Source: Cellvibrionales bacterium UBA4435
GTDB lineage: Bacteria; Pseudomonadota; Gammaproteobacteria; Pseudomonadales; Porticoccaceae
Reading direction: 5' to 3'
Length of the DNA: 19,794 nt
Assembly: GCA_002390525.1 (NCBI GenBank)
Contig: DGPR01000045.1
Coordinates: 32,510-52,303 of the forward strand
Under the pieces are notes generated by a model that saw only the letters and a list, made by a program, of their open reading frames with translations, was not told the origin of the DNA and made no database searches. A program made the position numbers and the translations under genes. The stretch's first letter is position 1. Each line of letters starts with the position of its first letter. Of the stretch, positions 7,596 to 16,970 are shown piece after piece.

Positions 7596-8231
7596 ATGTC
7601 CCTTGAAGATACTCGTCGAGAATATCAATATGACTCTTTAGTTAGAAAGTCACTAAAAAAATGTCCCATAGATCAATTTTCTTGTTGGATGGATGAATCA
7701 CTTCAGGCGAATCTTTCTGATCCAACCGCTATGTCCTTAGCGACAACTAATAAGAATGGAGAATCATGGCAACGTACGGTTTTGTTGAAAGGTTTCAATA
7801 AAAAAGGCTTTACATTTTATACCAATCTTAAAAGTCGAAAAGCTATAGATATAAAAAATAATTCAAATGTAAGCCTGTTGTTCCCTTGGTTTAACCTTGA
7901 TCGTCAGGTAATAGTTGGTGGAAAAGCACAATTACTTTCAATAGAGGAATCTAATATTTATTTTAAAAAACGCCCAAGAGCTAGCCAAATTGGAGCATGG
8001 GCTTCGTCACAAAGTGAGGTGATAGATTCTCGAAAGACTTTTGAGGATGAATTTTCTCGGCTAGAAGAGAAATATGCTGATACGGATGTACCATTACCTA
8101 AATTCTGGGGGGGGTATAGAGTAGTTCCTATTGAGGTTGAGTTTTGGCAAGGCGGGAAAAATCGCCTTCATGATAGATTCCAGTATAAGCTTGATGGAAA
8201 AAATTGGTCTATTTTTCGGCTATCACCATGA
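7596..8231 (+). CDS. pdxH: pyridoxamine/pyridoxine 5'-phosphate oxidase
   Basis: PdxH is an FMN enzyme that makes pyridoxal 5'-phosphate (PLP) from its pyridoxamine or pyridoxine 5'-phosphate forms, the last step of B6 synthesis and salvage. The 211-residue sequence follows E. coli PdxH closely: DPTAMSLATT, the FMN-binding QRTVLLKGF (R60-K65), FYTNLKSRKA, VSLLFPW, RPRASQIGAWAS, VPLPKFWGGYRV, and the C-terminal EFWQGGKNRLHDR, with R190, H192 and R194 for substrate and flavin. TGGAG about 10 bases before the ATG is a good ribosome binding site. Its position after serC-serA makes sense because SerC needs PLP and may itself supply a B6 precursor. It converges on rho across a 31-base gap. Confidence 0.97.
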   Translation: MSLEDTRREYQYDSLVRKSLKKCPIDQFSCWMDESLQANLSDPTAMSLATTNKNGESWQRTVLLKGFNKKGFTFYTNLKSRKAIDIKNNSNVSLLFPWFNLDRQVIVGGKAQLLSIEESNIYFKKRPRASQIGAWASSQSEVIDSRKTFEDEFSRLEEKYADTDVPLPKFWGGYRVVPIEVEFWQGGKNRLHDRFQYKLDGKNWSIFRLSP

Positions 8232-8256
8232 TAATACTTAAACATCTTAAGTATTA
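8232..8256. terminator. AT-rich hairpin between convergent pdxH and rho
   Basis: Immediately after the pdxH stop, TAATACTTAA (8232-8241) pairs perfectly with TTAAGTATTA (8247-8256) around the loop ACATC. It fills most of the 31-base gap and could stop transcription from both sides. The stem has only two G-C pairs; a T-rich stretch (TTATTTCTTTTTCTT) starts seven bases later on the + strand and none follows on the - strand, so a classical terminator is uncertain. Confidence 0.4.
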
Positions 8257-8262
8257 GATACC

Positions 8263-9525
8263 TTATTTCTTTTTCTTCATAGAAAGGAAAAACTCATTAT
8301 TTGTAGTCGATCCTTTAAGCTTATCTATCAAAAATTCAATAGCGTCCGAATCTTCCATGCTATGGAGTAATTTTCTGAGAATCCAAACCTTCTGTAAATC
8401 TTCTTCAGACATCAAAAGGTCTTCGCGACGCGTACCTGAACGCCTGATATTTATCGCCGGGTAAACCCTTTTTTCAGATACCTTTCGATCTAGATGGAGC
8501 TCAAGATTCCCTGTGCCCTTGAATTCTTCATATATCACCTCATCCATTTTAGAGCCAGTTTCTACAAGTGCAGTCGCTATAATCGTTAGACTACCCCCTT
8601 GTTCAATATTCCTGGCTGCACCAAAAAAACGTTTTGGCCTTTCAAGAGCATGAGCATCAACACCTCCAGTTAAAACCTTACCTGAAGATGGCTGAACAGT
8701 ATTATAAGCTCTAGCAAGACGCGTGATAGAGTCAAGTAGTATTACAACATCTTTCTTGTGTTCAACAAGTCTTTTGGCTTTTTCTATTACCATCTCGGCA
8801 ACTTGCACATGGCGCGAGGGTGGCTCATCAAAGGTTGATGCAACCACTTCTCCTCGAACAGTTCGTTGCATTTCGGTAACTTCTTCTGGTCTTTCATCTA
8901 TAAGAAGTACAATAATATGACACTCAGGGTTATTTCGAATAATAGCTTGAGCTGTATGCTGCATCATTATGGTTTTACCGACCTTAGGGGGTGCAACTAT
9001 TAGACCACGCTGACCTTTTCCTATTGGTGAAATTAGGTCAATTATTCTTCCAGTTAGATCTTCTGTAGAACCATTTCCCGCCTCTAAAACTAGACGCTCG
9101 TCTGGAAAAAGAGGAGTTAAATTTTCAAATAAAATTTTATTACGTGCATCTTCAGGTTTATCAAAATTGATTTTATCAAGCTTAAGCATTGCAAAATACC
9201 GCTCACCCTCTTTTGGCGGCCTAATTTTTCCAGCAATTGAATCCCCGGTTCTAAGATTAAAACGGCGAATTTGACTTGGTGATACATAAATATCGTCTGG
9301 ACCTGCTAAATAAGATGCATCTGAAGATCTTAAAAAACCAAAACCATCAGGAAGAATTTCCAAAACACCTTCACCATAAATATCTTCACCACTTTTTGCA
9401 TGGCGTTTCAATATGCTAAAAATAACATCTTGTTTTCTTGAGCGAGCTAGATTATCTAGACCATTTTCCGAGGCTATTTTTATAAGCTCATCAATGGGTT
9501 TAGTTTTCAATTCGGTTAGATTCAT
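8263..9525 (-). CDS. rho: transcription termination factor Rho
   Basis: Rho is a hexameric RNA-dependent ATPase/helicase that terminates untranslated transcripts. The 420-residue protein (E. coli 419) has the N-terminal helical domain, the RNA-binding cold-shock-like domain with DGFGFLR (60-66), and the RecA-like motor: Walker A APPKVGKT (178-185), VILLDS with Walker B D265, Q loop LTGGVD (near 286), R loop EEFKGTGN (near 333-340) and the arginine finger region GTRRED with R366. It ends in four lysines. No insertions are seen between the domains, unlike the long Rho of some phyla. It lies downstream of trxA on the same strand but has its own promoter and about 125 bases of leader, which fits the known autoregulation of rho through its leader. 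Confidence 0.98.
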   Translation of the reverse strand: MNLTELKTKPIDELIKIASENGLDNLARSRKQDVIFSILKRHAKSGEDIYGEGVLEILPDGFGFLRSSDASYLAGPDDIYVSPSQIRRFNLRTGDSIAGKIRPPKEGERYFAMLKLDKINFDKPEDARNKILFENLTPLFPDERLVLEAGNGSTEDLTGRIIDLISPIGKGQRGLIVAPPKVGKTIMMQHTAQAIIRNNPECHIIVLLIDERPEEVTEMQRTVRGEVVASTFDEPPSRHVQVAEMVIEKAKRLVEHKKDVVILLDSITRLARAYNTVQPSSGKVLTGGVDAHALERPKRFFGAARNIEQGGSLTIIATALVETGSKMDEVIYEEFKGTGNLELHLDRKVSEKRVYPAINIRRSGTRREDLLMSEEDLQKVWILRKLLHSMEDSDAIEFLIDKLKGSTTNNEFFLSMKKKK

Positions 9526-9561
9526 AGATTGAGATATACACAGTTATTAAATTTAGATGGA

Positions 9562-9591
9562 GTAATAGCCAAAAAATAATGTGGCTATTAC
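9562..9591 (-). promoter_or_regulatory. hairpin in the rho leader
   Basis: GTAATAGCC (9562-9570) and GGCTATTAC (9583-9591) form a perfect 9-base-pair stem with a 12-base loop, 36 bases before the rho start codon. No T-run follows on either strand, so it is not a simple terminator. It may shape the rho leader, protect it, or take part in Rho autoregulation. The function is inferred from position only. Confidence 0.4.
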
Positions 9592-9657
9592 AGAATTTGT
9601 AGTTGTAATTATTTTTGATTTTCTCGATTTTAGGATAAATACACTGCAGTACAAGTA

Positions 9658-9686
9658 ATTATAGGCTTGAAAACAGTAAACCGCAA
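9658..9686 (-). promoter_or_regulatory. promoter for rho
   Basis: On the - strand, TTGCGG (9681-9686) and a perfect TATAAT (9658-9663) are separated by 17 bases in the trxA-rho gap. The predicted start is near 9651, giving a leader of about 125 bases before the rho ATG. Spacing and -10 are ideal; the -35 matches at three of six positions. Confidence 0.6.
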
Positions 9687-9716
9687 TAGATTAAACGTAA
9701 GAATGAGACGCTTATA

Positions 9717-10043
9717 TTATAAATTTGACTCTATAAATTCAATTAGTTGAACCTTTGAGAGAGCACCAACCTTAGTTGCTTCTACATTACCATCTTTAAA
9801 TATTATTAAAGTTGGAATACCTCTAACGTTAAATTTGTTGGGAGTACTCGGATTATCATCTACATCCATTTTACATATTTTAATGCGACCAGCGTAATCA
9901 TTTGATATATCGTCAAGCATGGGTGCAATCATTTTACATGGCCCGCACCATGCAGCCCAAAAATCGAGTAAAACAGGAATTTTGGAATTTGTAACATCAT
10001 TTTCAAAACTTGTATCAGTGACGTGAACGATATTTTCGCTCAT
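9717..10043 (-). CDS. trxA: thioredoxin 1
   Basis: Thioredoxin reduces disulfides in cytoplasmic enzymes such as ribonucleotide reductase and is itself reduced by thioredoxin reductase. The 108-residue product has the classical fold, the active site AWCGPCK (C33, C36), the buried DFWA aspartate just before it, and the cis-proline GIPTL (P77). Length equals E. coli TrxA (109). GGAG lies about nine bases before the ATG on the - strand. The trxA-rho pair is conserved across gammaproteobacteria. A 191-base gap with a promoter separates it from rho, so rho can be expressed independently. Confidence 0.98.
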   Translation of the reverse strand: MSENIVHVTDTSFENDVTNSKIPVLLDFWAAWCGPCKMIAPMLDDISNDYAGRIKICKMDVDDNPSTPNKFNVRGIPTLIIFKDGNVEATKVGALSKVQLIEFIESNL

Positions 10044-10096
10044 ATTAGAAAATCTCCATTATTAGTGTAAAAAAATCAAAACAAGATGATATTGTA

Positions 10097-10126
10097 ATAA
10101 TAGCACTTGCTCTAGGCGGCAAACAA
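10097..10126 (-). promoter_or_regulatory. promoter for trxA
   Basis: On the - strand, TTGTTT (10121-10126), an 18-base spacer, then TGC plus TATTAT (10097-10105) gives an extended -10 promoter, with a start near 10090 and a leader of about 46 bases before trxA. The rest of the hemW-trxA gap (10127-10284) shows no gene and no clear hairpin terminator for hemW. Confidence 0.5.
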
Positions 10127-10284
10127 ACATCAATCGCAAATTTATTACGAATAATGATTAAAATATACATATGCTAATTGAATATAATTTAAATTGAGAA
10201 AATGCTCCTTAAATTTTTCAACTCTACCACGAACTTGTAATTTTAACAGACAATTTATGTTTTTTGGATACTAGGATTTGTATT

Positions 10285-11433
10285 TTAAAAATACTCTAGT
10301 ATCGAATTTAGAAGCATACGACCTTTTTTGGTTGGACAAATACTTATATCTGAATCTTTAATTAATCTTTGTTCCTTTAGTTTTTTGAGCGATGGGAGTA
10401 TGTCTTGATAAGATAGTCCAGTTCTATCTTCAAACATTTTGTTTGAAACACCCTGATTTATTCTAAGTGCGTTCATCATGAACTCTAATGGTAGCTCTTC
10501 TAAAGAAATGTCCTTGCATTCAGATACATATAATTTTTTTTCATTTAGATAGTCTTTTGGAGACCTAGTTTTTTGTGTTCGTATAATTTTTTTCTCTTTT
10601 GGCAAAGATATTTTTCCATGTGCTCCCGCCCCTATACCAAGATAATCTCCAAATTCCCAATAGTTCATGTTATGTAAAGCTTCATTACTTCCTTTGCAAT
10701 ATGCAGACACCTCATATTGCTTATAACCAGAATTTTCTAATAACGTTCTCCCTTTATTTTGTATTTCTTCAAGCAGTATATCAGTTGGTAGTAATGGAGG
10801 TTTATTAAAAAATTCAGTATTTGGTTCAATAGTAAGTTGATACCATGAAATATGTTTAGGGGCTAATTTGATAGCATACATAAGATCATCCATTGCTAGA
10901 TCAATTGTTTGACCAGGCAAACCATGCATTAAATCTAGGTTTATACTATCAAATCCTGCAAGTTTTGCATTTTCTACAGCATAAAGAGCTTGTTCTGAAG
11001 AATGTATTCTTCCAAGTGCCACTAATTGAGTGTTATTAAAACTTTGTATACCGATAGACAGCCGATTAATGCCATTAGCCTTATAGTCAGCGAACTTTTT
11101 TTGCTCAAAGACCCCTGGGTTAGCCTCCAGTGTAATTTCTATATTTTCATTAAAGCCTACACGGCTTCCCACCGCCTCAATTATTTCTCCAATTGCATTT
11201 GCTGAGAATAAGCTCGGTGTCCCACCACCAAAAAAAATTGAAGTTAGCTTCCTCCCTTGAACAAGATGTAATGACTTATCTAGATCATCTATGAGAGACA
11301 TTAAATATTTTTTCTCTGGTATATCTGCTGTTTTTGTATGTGAGTTAAAGTCGCAATATGGACATTTTTTTATGCACCATGGAATATGGATATAAAGTGA
11401 AAGTGGTGGAAGGCATAATTTTGGATGATGCAT
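10285..11433 (-). CDS. hemW: radical SAM heme chaperone HemW (formerly oxygen-independent coproporphyrinogen oxidase-like)
   Basis: HemW proteins bind heme and a [4Fe-4S] cluster and are thought to deliver heme to respiratory enzymes; they were long misnamed HemN. The 382-residue sequence matches E. coli HemW through its length: LSLYIHIPWCIKKCPYCDFNSH contains the cluster motif CxxxCxxC (C20, C24, C27), followed by FFGGGTPSL, EANPG, NRLSIGIQSFN, LGRIHS, NLDLMHGLPGQT, WYQLTIEPNT and YWEFGDYLGIGAGAHGK, then a HemW-type C-terminal winged domain. It lacks the longer N-terminal region of true HemN. It lies 35 bases after purU; the ribosome binding site is weak. In Pseudomonas it follows rdgB directly. 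Confidence 0.95.
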   Translation of the reverse strand: MHHPKLCLPPLSLYIHIPWCIKKCPYCDFNSHTKTADIPEKKYLMSLIDDLDKSLHLVQGRKLTSIFFGGGTPSLFSANAIGEIIEAVGSRVGFNENIEITLEANPGVFEQKKFADYKANGINRLSIGIQSFNNTQLVALGRIHSSEQALYAVENAKLAGFDSINLDLMHGLPGQTIDLAMDDLMYAIKLAPKHISWYQLTIEPNTEFFNKPPLLPTDILLEEIQNKGRTLLENSGYKQYEVSAYCKGSNEALHNMNYWEFGDYLGIGAGAHGKISLPKEKKIIRTQKTRSPKDYLNEKKLYVSECKDISLEELPLEFMMNALRINQGVSNKMFEDRTGLSYQDILPSLKKLKEQRLIKDSDISICPTKKGRMLLNSILEYF

Positions 11434-11468
11434 AAATTTACGCTTAAGATGTTTAGAACTTGTATTAT

Positions 11469-12323
11469 TTATTTAAAAACAACCGTTTTATTCGCATAAA
11501 TTAATATTCTGTTTTCAATATGCCTTCTTATGGCTCTAGAAAGCACAACTCTCTCTAAATCTCTGCCTTTTCTAGTCAAATCTGTAATCTGGTCACGATG
11601 TGAAACACGAGCAATGTCTTGCTCGATAATTGGCCCCCCATCTAATTCTTCAGTAACATAATGGCTTGTTGCTCCAATCAATTTTACCCCGCGCTCATAA
11701 GCTCTGTGATATGGCTTGGCGCCTATGAATGCAGGTAAAAAAGAGTGATGTATATTGATAATTTTTTCAGGATATCTTCTGATAAAGTCAGGAGACAAAA
11801 TTTGCATGTACCTAGCCAAAACTATAAGGTCTATATCTAATCTATTCAATATTTCATTTTGTTTTTGTTCAGCCTTCTCCTTATTTTCTTTTGTAACTTT
11901 AATATAATGAAAGGGGATTTCATAAAAGTTGACTAACTCTTCTGCATTTTTGTGGTTGCTTAAAACAACAGAAATTTCACAATCTAGATCACCATTTTTA
12001 TGCTTGTGCAGCAAATCAGCTAAACAGTGATCATAATGAGAAACCATTATGGCTACTCTATTTTTTATTTGATTGGACTTTAGGCGCCAGTCCATGCCAT
12101 ATTTTTTAGCAACTTCTTCAAAATTAGAGTGGAACTCGTTTTCACAAAGGGAAAAGTCAGCAACATCCCACTCTAGTCTCATCAAAAATAAATTGTTTTC
12201 TGTGTCTAAATGTTGATTAGCATGCAAAATATTAGCGTTATGAGACAATAAAAACTTAGTTACTGCTTGAATGATACCTTTCTTATCAGGGCAGCTAACA
12301 AGCAGTGTCGCTGTTTTTTTCAT
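11469..12323 (-). CDS. purU: formyltetrahydrofolate deformylase
   Basis: PurU hydrolyses 10-formyltetrahydrofolate to formate and tetrahydrofolate, balancing the one-carbon pool and feeding formate to PurT. The 284-residue product has an N-terminal ACT domain (about 1-85, starting KTATLLVSCPDKKGIIQAV) and a formyltransferase-like catalytic domain: N190 and H192 in NIHHSFLPAF and D228 in ELDGGPI keep the N-H-D spacing of the PurN active site (38 residues between N and D). AKPYHRAYERG and KLIGATSHYVT are typical. The gene sits between rdgB (22 bases upstream) and hemW (35 bases downstream), an unusual insertion into a conserved order. The link may reflect purine/one-carbon expression grouping, which is inference. 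Confidence 0.95.
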   Translation of the reverse strand: MKKTATLLVSCPDKKGIIQAVTKFLLSHNANILHANQHLDTENNLFLMRLEWDVADFSLCENEFHSNFEEVAKKYGMDWRLKSNQIKNRVAIMVSHYDHCLADLLHKHKNGDLDCEISVVLSNHKNAEELVNFYEIPFHYIKVTKENKEKAEQKQNEILNRLDIDLIVLARYMQILSPDFIRRYPEKIINIHHSFLPAFIGAKPYHRAYERGVKLIGATSHYVTEELDGGPIIEQDIARVSHRDQITDLTRKGRDLERVVLSRAIRRHIENRILIYANKTVVFK

Positions 12324-12345
12324 GATATCCCCGTATATTTTATAA

Positions 12346-12957
12346 TTAATTTTTTAAATCATTATTCGAAGTTAAACATAATTTTTCCATGAGCACAGTC
12401 ATTGCTTGACTTCGATGGCTAATTTTGTCTTTCACATTATTTTCTAGTTCAGCCGACATACATTTTAGTTCTGGTAGATAAAAAATTGGATCATAACCAA
12501 AGCCTTGATGACCTTTAGGCTCAAGTGCAATTAAACCCTCCCAACTTCCTTGAGCAATAGTTGGAGTCGGATCATTAGGGTGATCAATTTTTACTATAAC
12601 ACACTGGTAGCGGGCTATACGCTCGGCAAAAGGAACACCATTTAGGGCTAACAATAATTTTGATATATTTTCTTCGTCTGTTGCGTTATTTCCGGCAAAT
12701 CGTGATGAGTATATTCCAGGAGCTCCTTTCAAATAATCAACCTCTAAACCAGAATCATCTGCTATTGAGGGTAAATTTGTGAGTCTCGAGGCATGCCTAG
12801 CCTTAATCAGAGCATTTTCTACGAAGCTTAAACCATCTTCAACAGCATCGGGCACGTTAAATTTTGATTGTGGCTCAATTTCAATTGCAATATCATCAAA
12901 TAGACGTTCAAATTCACGAAGTTTACCTTGATTGCTTGTAGCAATTACAGCTTTCAT
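12346..12957 (-). CDS. rdgB: XTP/dITP diphosphatase (RdgB/HAM1)
   Basis: RdgB hydrolyses deaminated purine nucleotides (dITP, XTP) to monophosphates, keeping them out of DNA and RNA. The 203-residue protein shows the family motifs in order: ATSNQGKLREF (6-16), SFVENALIKARHAS, SIADDSGLEVDYLKGAPGIYSSRFAG with catalytic/metal residues D67-D68, GFGYDPIF (152-159) and ISHRSQA (179-185). Length is normal (E. coli 197), with a short extra tail. AAGGA about 11 bases upstream of the ATG is the likely ribosome binding site. It lies in the metX-metW-DUF4426-rdgB row, as in Pseudomonas. Confidence 0.96.
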   Translation of the reverse strand: MKAVIATSNQGKLREFERLFDDIAIEIEPQSKFNVPDAVEDGLSFVENALIKARHASRLTNLPSIADDSGLEVDYLKGAPGIYSSRFAGNNATDEENISKLLLALNGVPFAERIARYQCVIVKIDHPNDPTPTIAQGSWEGLIALEPKGHQGFGYDPIFYLPELKCMSAELENNVKDKISHRSQAMTVLMEKLCLTSNNDLKN

Positions 12958-13014
12958 AAATTACTGTCCTTCAATTTAATATAACCAATCATAAAGATAC
13001 TATAATAAAATTTA

Positions 13015-13458
13015 TTACTTTTCATAATAAAATTTCTTTTGAAACGAGATCGGAAAACTTTCATCTTCTTCTTTTGTTCTTACAGTAAGTTTAAATGTCA
13101 AAAAATCTTCATTGTAATATTTGAATGGAGCGATATAGTAAATAGCATCACGATCTTTGATTTCAATGAACTTCAAGTTTTGTTGTTGTGAAAGCATATT
13201 TGAAATATTGCCAGCAATAATAGCCTCTACTCCCCCAATCTTTCCATCTATAGTTACTCCAATAGTTACTAACCCTTTATCTTTACCACGAGCTATTCCG
13301 TATATTTCAGCAATATTTGGTAGGATAAAACTACTATTGAAAGCACTATAAAATACCCTATATGCACCGATTTCTTTGTAAGGTTTCTTATCTGCAAAAA
13401 CAGGAAAATGTAATAGATACAGAAGACAGATGAGAACAATTTTTTTTAAATTAAGCAT
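13015..13458 (-). CDS. DUF4426 family secreted protein
   Basis: This 147-residue protein resembles the DUF4426 gene found between metW and rdgB in Pseudomonas; its function is not known to me. It has a signal peptide (LNLKK, then a hydrophobic stretch about 6-20, likely processed after VFADKK near 22-23), so it should be periplasmic. Family-like features are YRVFYSAFNSSFILPNIAEIYGIARGKDKG, seen here at about 33-61, and RDAIYYIAPF in the second half. There are no cysteines in the predicted mature part and no catalytic motif that I recognise; the composition suggests a small beta-rich domain. It is probably cotranscribed with metX-metW (36-base gap), but location alone does not show a methionine role. 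Confidence 0.8.
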   Translation of the reverse strand: MLNLKKIVLICLLYLLHFPVFADKKPYKEIGAYRVFYSAFNSSFILPNIAEIYGIARGKDKGLVTIGVTIDGKIGGVEAIIAGNISNMLSQQQNLKFIEIKDRDAIYYIAPFKYYNEDFLTFKLTVRTKEEDESFPISFQKKFYYEK

Positions 13459-13494
13459 TATCGATGCTCCTAAGGGTATATAGATGTACTTTAT

Positions 13495-14091
13495 TTATTT
13501 GCTTAATAGGTAAATTGCAGTATCGGAGAATAAATTAGGTAAAATTCCTTTGAGAAACTTATCAGCAAAATGTTCTGCAGCAAATCTCCTGCTCTTTATA
13601 AGAATATTTTTTTTTGCACATAATGCTTCAAAATCAGAGACGGTGCAGAAATGTATATTAGGTGTATTATACCACTGATAGTTAAGTTTCTTGGTAACAG
13701 GCATACGACCATAAACTGCTAAAGAGATTCTTGCGCGCCAGTAACCAAAATTAGGAAAAGTGACAATACAGTTTTTTCCCACCCTAAGCATCTCATCTAA
13801 TACAAGATCTGGATTTTTCATTGCCTGCAAGGCCTCAGTCATTATCACGGTATCAAAACTCTTGTCAGAGAATTGAGATAATCCAACGTCAAGGTTGGTT
13901 GCAATGACATTAATATCGTTCGATATTGCTTCAGTGATTTTTTCTGGATCAATTTCTAGACCATAGCCCTCAATCCTTTTTTCTAGTCGGAGCTCTTTGA
14001 GCAATAAACCATCCCCACAGGCCAAATCTAAAATTCTACTATTAGCTGCCACCCAATTCTTTATAATTTTTAAATCTGTTCGTGGGCTCAT
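13495..14091 (-). CDS. metW: methionine biosynthesis protein MetW
   Basis: MetW is a small methyltransferase-fold protein found paired with MetX in many proteobacteria. Work on such pairs indicates that MetW supports or is required for MetX acyltransferase activity; its own methyl acceptor, if any, is unclear. The 198-residue product has the SAM-binding glycine motif ILDLACGDG (20-28) and E46 (GLEID) at the end of the second strand, then [12 protein letters not shown] and the MetW-typical [18 protein letters not shown] and [10 protein letters not shown]. Its ATG overlaps the metX stop (ATGA, 14088-14091), which suggests translational coupling and fixed stoichiometry. Confidence 0.95.
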   Translation of the reverse strand: MSPRTDLKIIKNWVAANSRILDLACGDGLLLKELRLEKRIEGYGLEIDPEKITEAISNDINVIATNLDVGLSQFSDKSFDTVIMTEALQAMKNPDLVLDEMLRVGKNCIVTFPNFGYWRARISLAVYGRMPVTKKLNYQWYNTPNIHFCTVSDFEALCAKKNILIKSRRFAAEHFADKFLKGILPNLFSDTAIYLLSK

Positions 14092-15278
14092 GATGTTTTT
14101 CCTTTCTCAGTATCAGTTTGCCTCTCACGTCTATTCTTAGTGAGTATACGATTCATATATGTAGCCAAAGTTTTTTCATAATTTTCGTTTTTAAGTAAAA
14201 ATGCATCATGTCCCAAATTAGATTGAATGGCAGCATATGAAACATTTTTTTTTGCATCTATTAGAGCACTCACAATCTCTTCCGAACGTGTTGAAGAGAA
14301 TCGCCAATCAGATAAAAAAGAAATTATTAAGAAATCGCATTCAGCTACACTAAATGCTTTTACTGGATCGTCATCGTACTCTCTGGCCAAATCAAAATAA
14401 TCTAATACCCTCGTCATTAGCAAATAGCTATTAGCGTCAAAACTACCTGAAAATGCATCACCCTGATGTCGTAGGTAGCTCTCTACTTCGAATTCGACTG
14501 GGTTATATTGACCTTGTTGGAAAGAGCCAGCACTTATTGATCGACCAAATTTACTACCCATCTGTTCATCAGAAAGATATGTCACATGACCGATCATTCT
14601 TGCTAGAGCTAGACCATTACGCGGTTGTGTATTTTTTTCAACAAAATTGCCATTCTGGAAATCGGGATCTGATTTGATGGCGTTTCTCGCCATTTCATTA
14701 AATGCAATATTTTGCGCACTAAGTTTCATTGCTGAGGCAATAACTATTGCATGATCGATACGATCTGGAAATTCAAGAGCCCAGCGCATAGCTTGCATGC
14801 CACCTAAGCTTCCCCCTATTACAGCGGCCCATTTTTTTATATTGAGCTTATCGGCGAGTTTAGCTTGGCTATTAACCCAGTCCCTAGCTCTTAAGGGGGG
14901 AAATGTTATACCCCATACTTTTTCTGTTTCTGGATTTATCGAGCTAGGTCCAGTACTTCCATGACAACCGCCTAAATTATTTGGACAAACTACAAAAAAA
15001 CGATCAGTATCAATTGGTTTTCCTGGCCCAATGTAGTTATCCCACCATCCTGGTTTCCAGTCAGCGGGGGAGTGATATCCAGCAGCATGATGATTACCAC
15101 TTAGTGCATGGCATATAAGAACAGCATTATTTTTTTCTTCGTTGAGTTTGCCATATGTTTCAATAACGAGCTGATAGTCAACCAAAGTTCGCCCGCAGGC
15201 CAATTCTAGTGGTTCATCAAACTTAATGGTCTCTGGAACGACAAGTCCTATAGAGTCTTGTGGAATTTTATCTGGCAT
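14088..15278 (-). CDS. metX: homoserine O-acyltransferase (acetyl- or succinyl-) MetX
   Basis: MetX acylates homoserine, the committed step of methionine synthesis. The 396-residue alpha/beta hydrolase has [13 protein letters not shown], the nucleophile elbow GGSLGGMQ (S157), and triad partners D324 (FLSDWRFSS) and H357 (NLGHDAF), as well as [13 protein letters not shown] typical of the family. Most annotations call such proteins homoserine O-acetyltransferases, but proteobacterial MetX enzymes paired with MetW have often proved to use succinyl-CoA, so the donor is left open. It overlaps metW by four bases. I see no SAM riboswitch and no MetJ box in the 114 bases upstream. GGAG at 15292-15295 is rather far from the ATG. 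The last 20 residues are polar and likely disordered. Confidence 0.94.
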   Translation of the reverse strand: MPDKIPQDSIGLVVPETIKFDEPLELACGRTLVDYQLVIETYGKLNEEKNNAVLICHALSGNHHAAGYHSPADWKPGWWDNYIGPGKPIDTDRFFVVCPNNLGGCHGSTGPSSINPETEKVWGITFPPLRARDWVNSQAKLADKLNIKKWAAVIGGSLGGMQAMRWALEFPDRIDHAIVIASAMKLSAQNIAFNEMARNAIKSDPDFQNGNFVEKNTQPRNGLALARMIGHVTYLSDEQMGSKFGRSISAGSFQQGQYNPVEFEVESYLRHQGDAFSGSFDANSYLLMTRVLDYFDLAREYDDDPVKAFSVAECDFLIISFLSDWRFSSTRSEEIVSALIDAKKNVSYAAIQSNLGHDAFLLKNENYEKTLATYMNRILTKNRRERQTDTEKGKTS

Positions 15279-15392
15279 CTGAATTTAATTTTCTCCATAG
15301 AAATGGGGTAAGAACACAATCAAAAATCTATTTTACGTTATACATTCGAGCTATGACTAAATTTTTTTCTTTATCTACAAATATGGTACTGA

Positions 15393-15983
15393 CTAATCCC
15401 GAAAAAACCCAACCATGGCAAGTGACCATTGATCCTCCCAGTTTTTGGTCGGGGGATACTCAAAGTTACTCCGGACAAACTGAGCCATACGACCTTCCGT
15501 CAAAGCTAATAACATATTTGCTGATACAGACACTGTGAAGGTTGTTCGAACACCATGATTGATTTCAGCCTCACGTAAAATTTGTTTTAACTGAACCTCT
15601 ATTCGATCAAATAGTTGTCTAACGCGCCCGTGAAGCTTTGTGGTTTCTCCAGTTAAGGCATCTCCTGTTAATATTCTAGTGATACCGGGATTACGTTCAG
15701 AAAAAGTTAATATTAGCATGAGTATTCTGAAACAGCGTTCGGTTATGTCTGCTTCTTCTTTTAAAATGGTTACTATACGGCTAAATATAGTATTCTCGAT
15801 GAAATCAATCAAACCCTCATACATTTTTGTTTTACTAGGAAAATGCCGATATAGCGTCGCTTCTGAAACACCTATCTCTTTTGCTAATTTAGCAGTTGTT
15901 ATTTTTCCGCCGGGAGTCTTTTCCAACATCAAGGCTAAAGATTGTAATATTTGCTGTTTTCTAGAATTTTTTTTAATAGCCAT
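15393..15983 (-). CDS. slmA: nucleoid occlusion factor SlmA
   Basis: SlmA is a TetR-family DNA-binding protein that binds chromosomal SBS sites and blocks FtsZ ring assembly over the nucleoid. The 196-residue product matches E. coli SlmA (198) in layout: basic N terminus, QQILQSLALMLE, the helix-turn-helix ITTAKLAKEIGVSEATLYRHFPSK (seen at about 28-51), then ERNPGITRILTGDAL, LFDRIEVQLKQILREAE and the C-terminal MAQFVRSNFEYPPTKNW. This level of family-specific detail separates it from a generic TetR regulator. It follows argB after only 14 bases, so the two are probably cotranscribed; in E. coli slmA sits next to dut and coaBC. Confidence 0.95.
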   Translation of the reverse strand: MAIKKNSRKQQILQSLALMLEKTPGGKITTAKLAKEIGVSEATLYRHFPSKTKMYEGLIDFIENTIFSRIVTILKEEADITERCFRILMLILTFSERNPGITRILTGDALTGETTKLHGRVRQLFDRIEVQLKQILREAEINHGVRTTFTVSVSANMLLALTEGRMAQFVRSNFEYPPTKNWEDQWSLAMVGFFRD

Positions 15984-15997
15984 TCGCAGACTAATTC

Positions 15998-16927
<930 letters not shown>

Positions 16928-16970
16928 TTACATGTGTAATTTTTAAATTTCTTTTTAGTTGATTACAACA

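Noticed and set aside
15279..15392. Possible SAM riboswitch or MetJ/MetR control upstream of metX
   Set aside because: The 114-base gap shows no MetJ-like AGACGTCT repeats and no recognisable SAM riboswitch core; only a four-pair hairpin (CCAT/ATGG) near the GGAG was seen.
15260..15538. 92-residue + strand open frame spanning the metX-slmA gap
   Set aside because: It overlaps the metX start and the slmA 3' end on the opposite strand, has no good ribosome binding site and a low-complexity composition; most likely chance.
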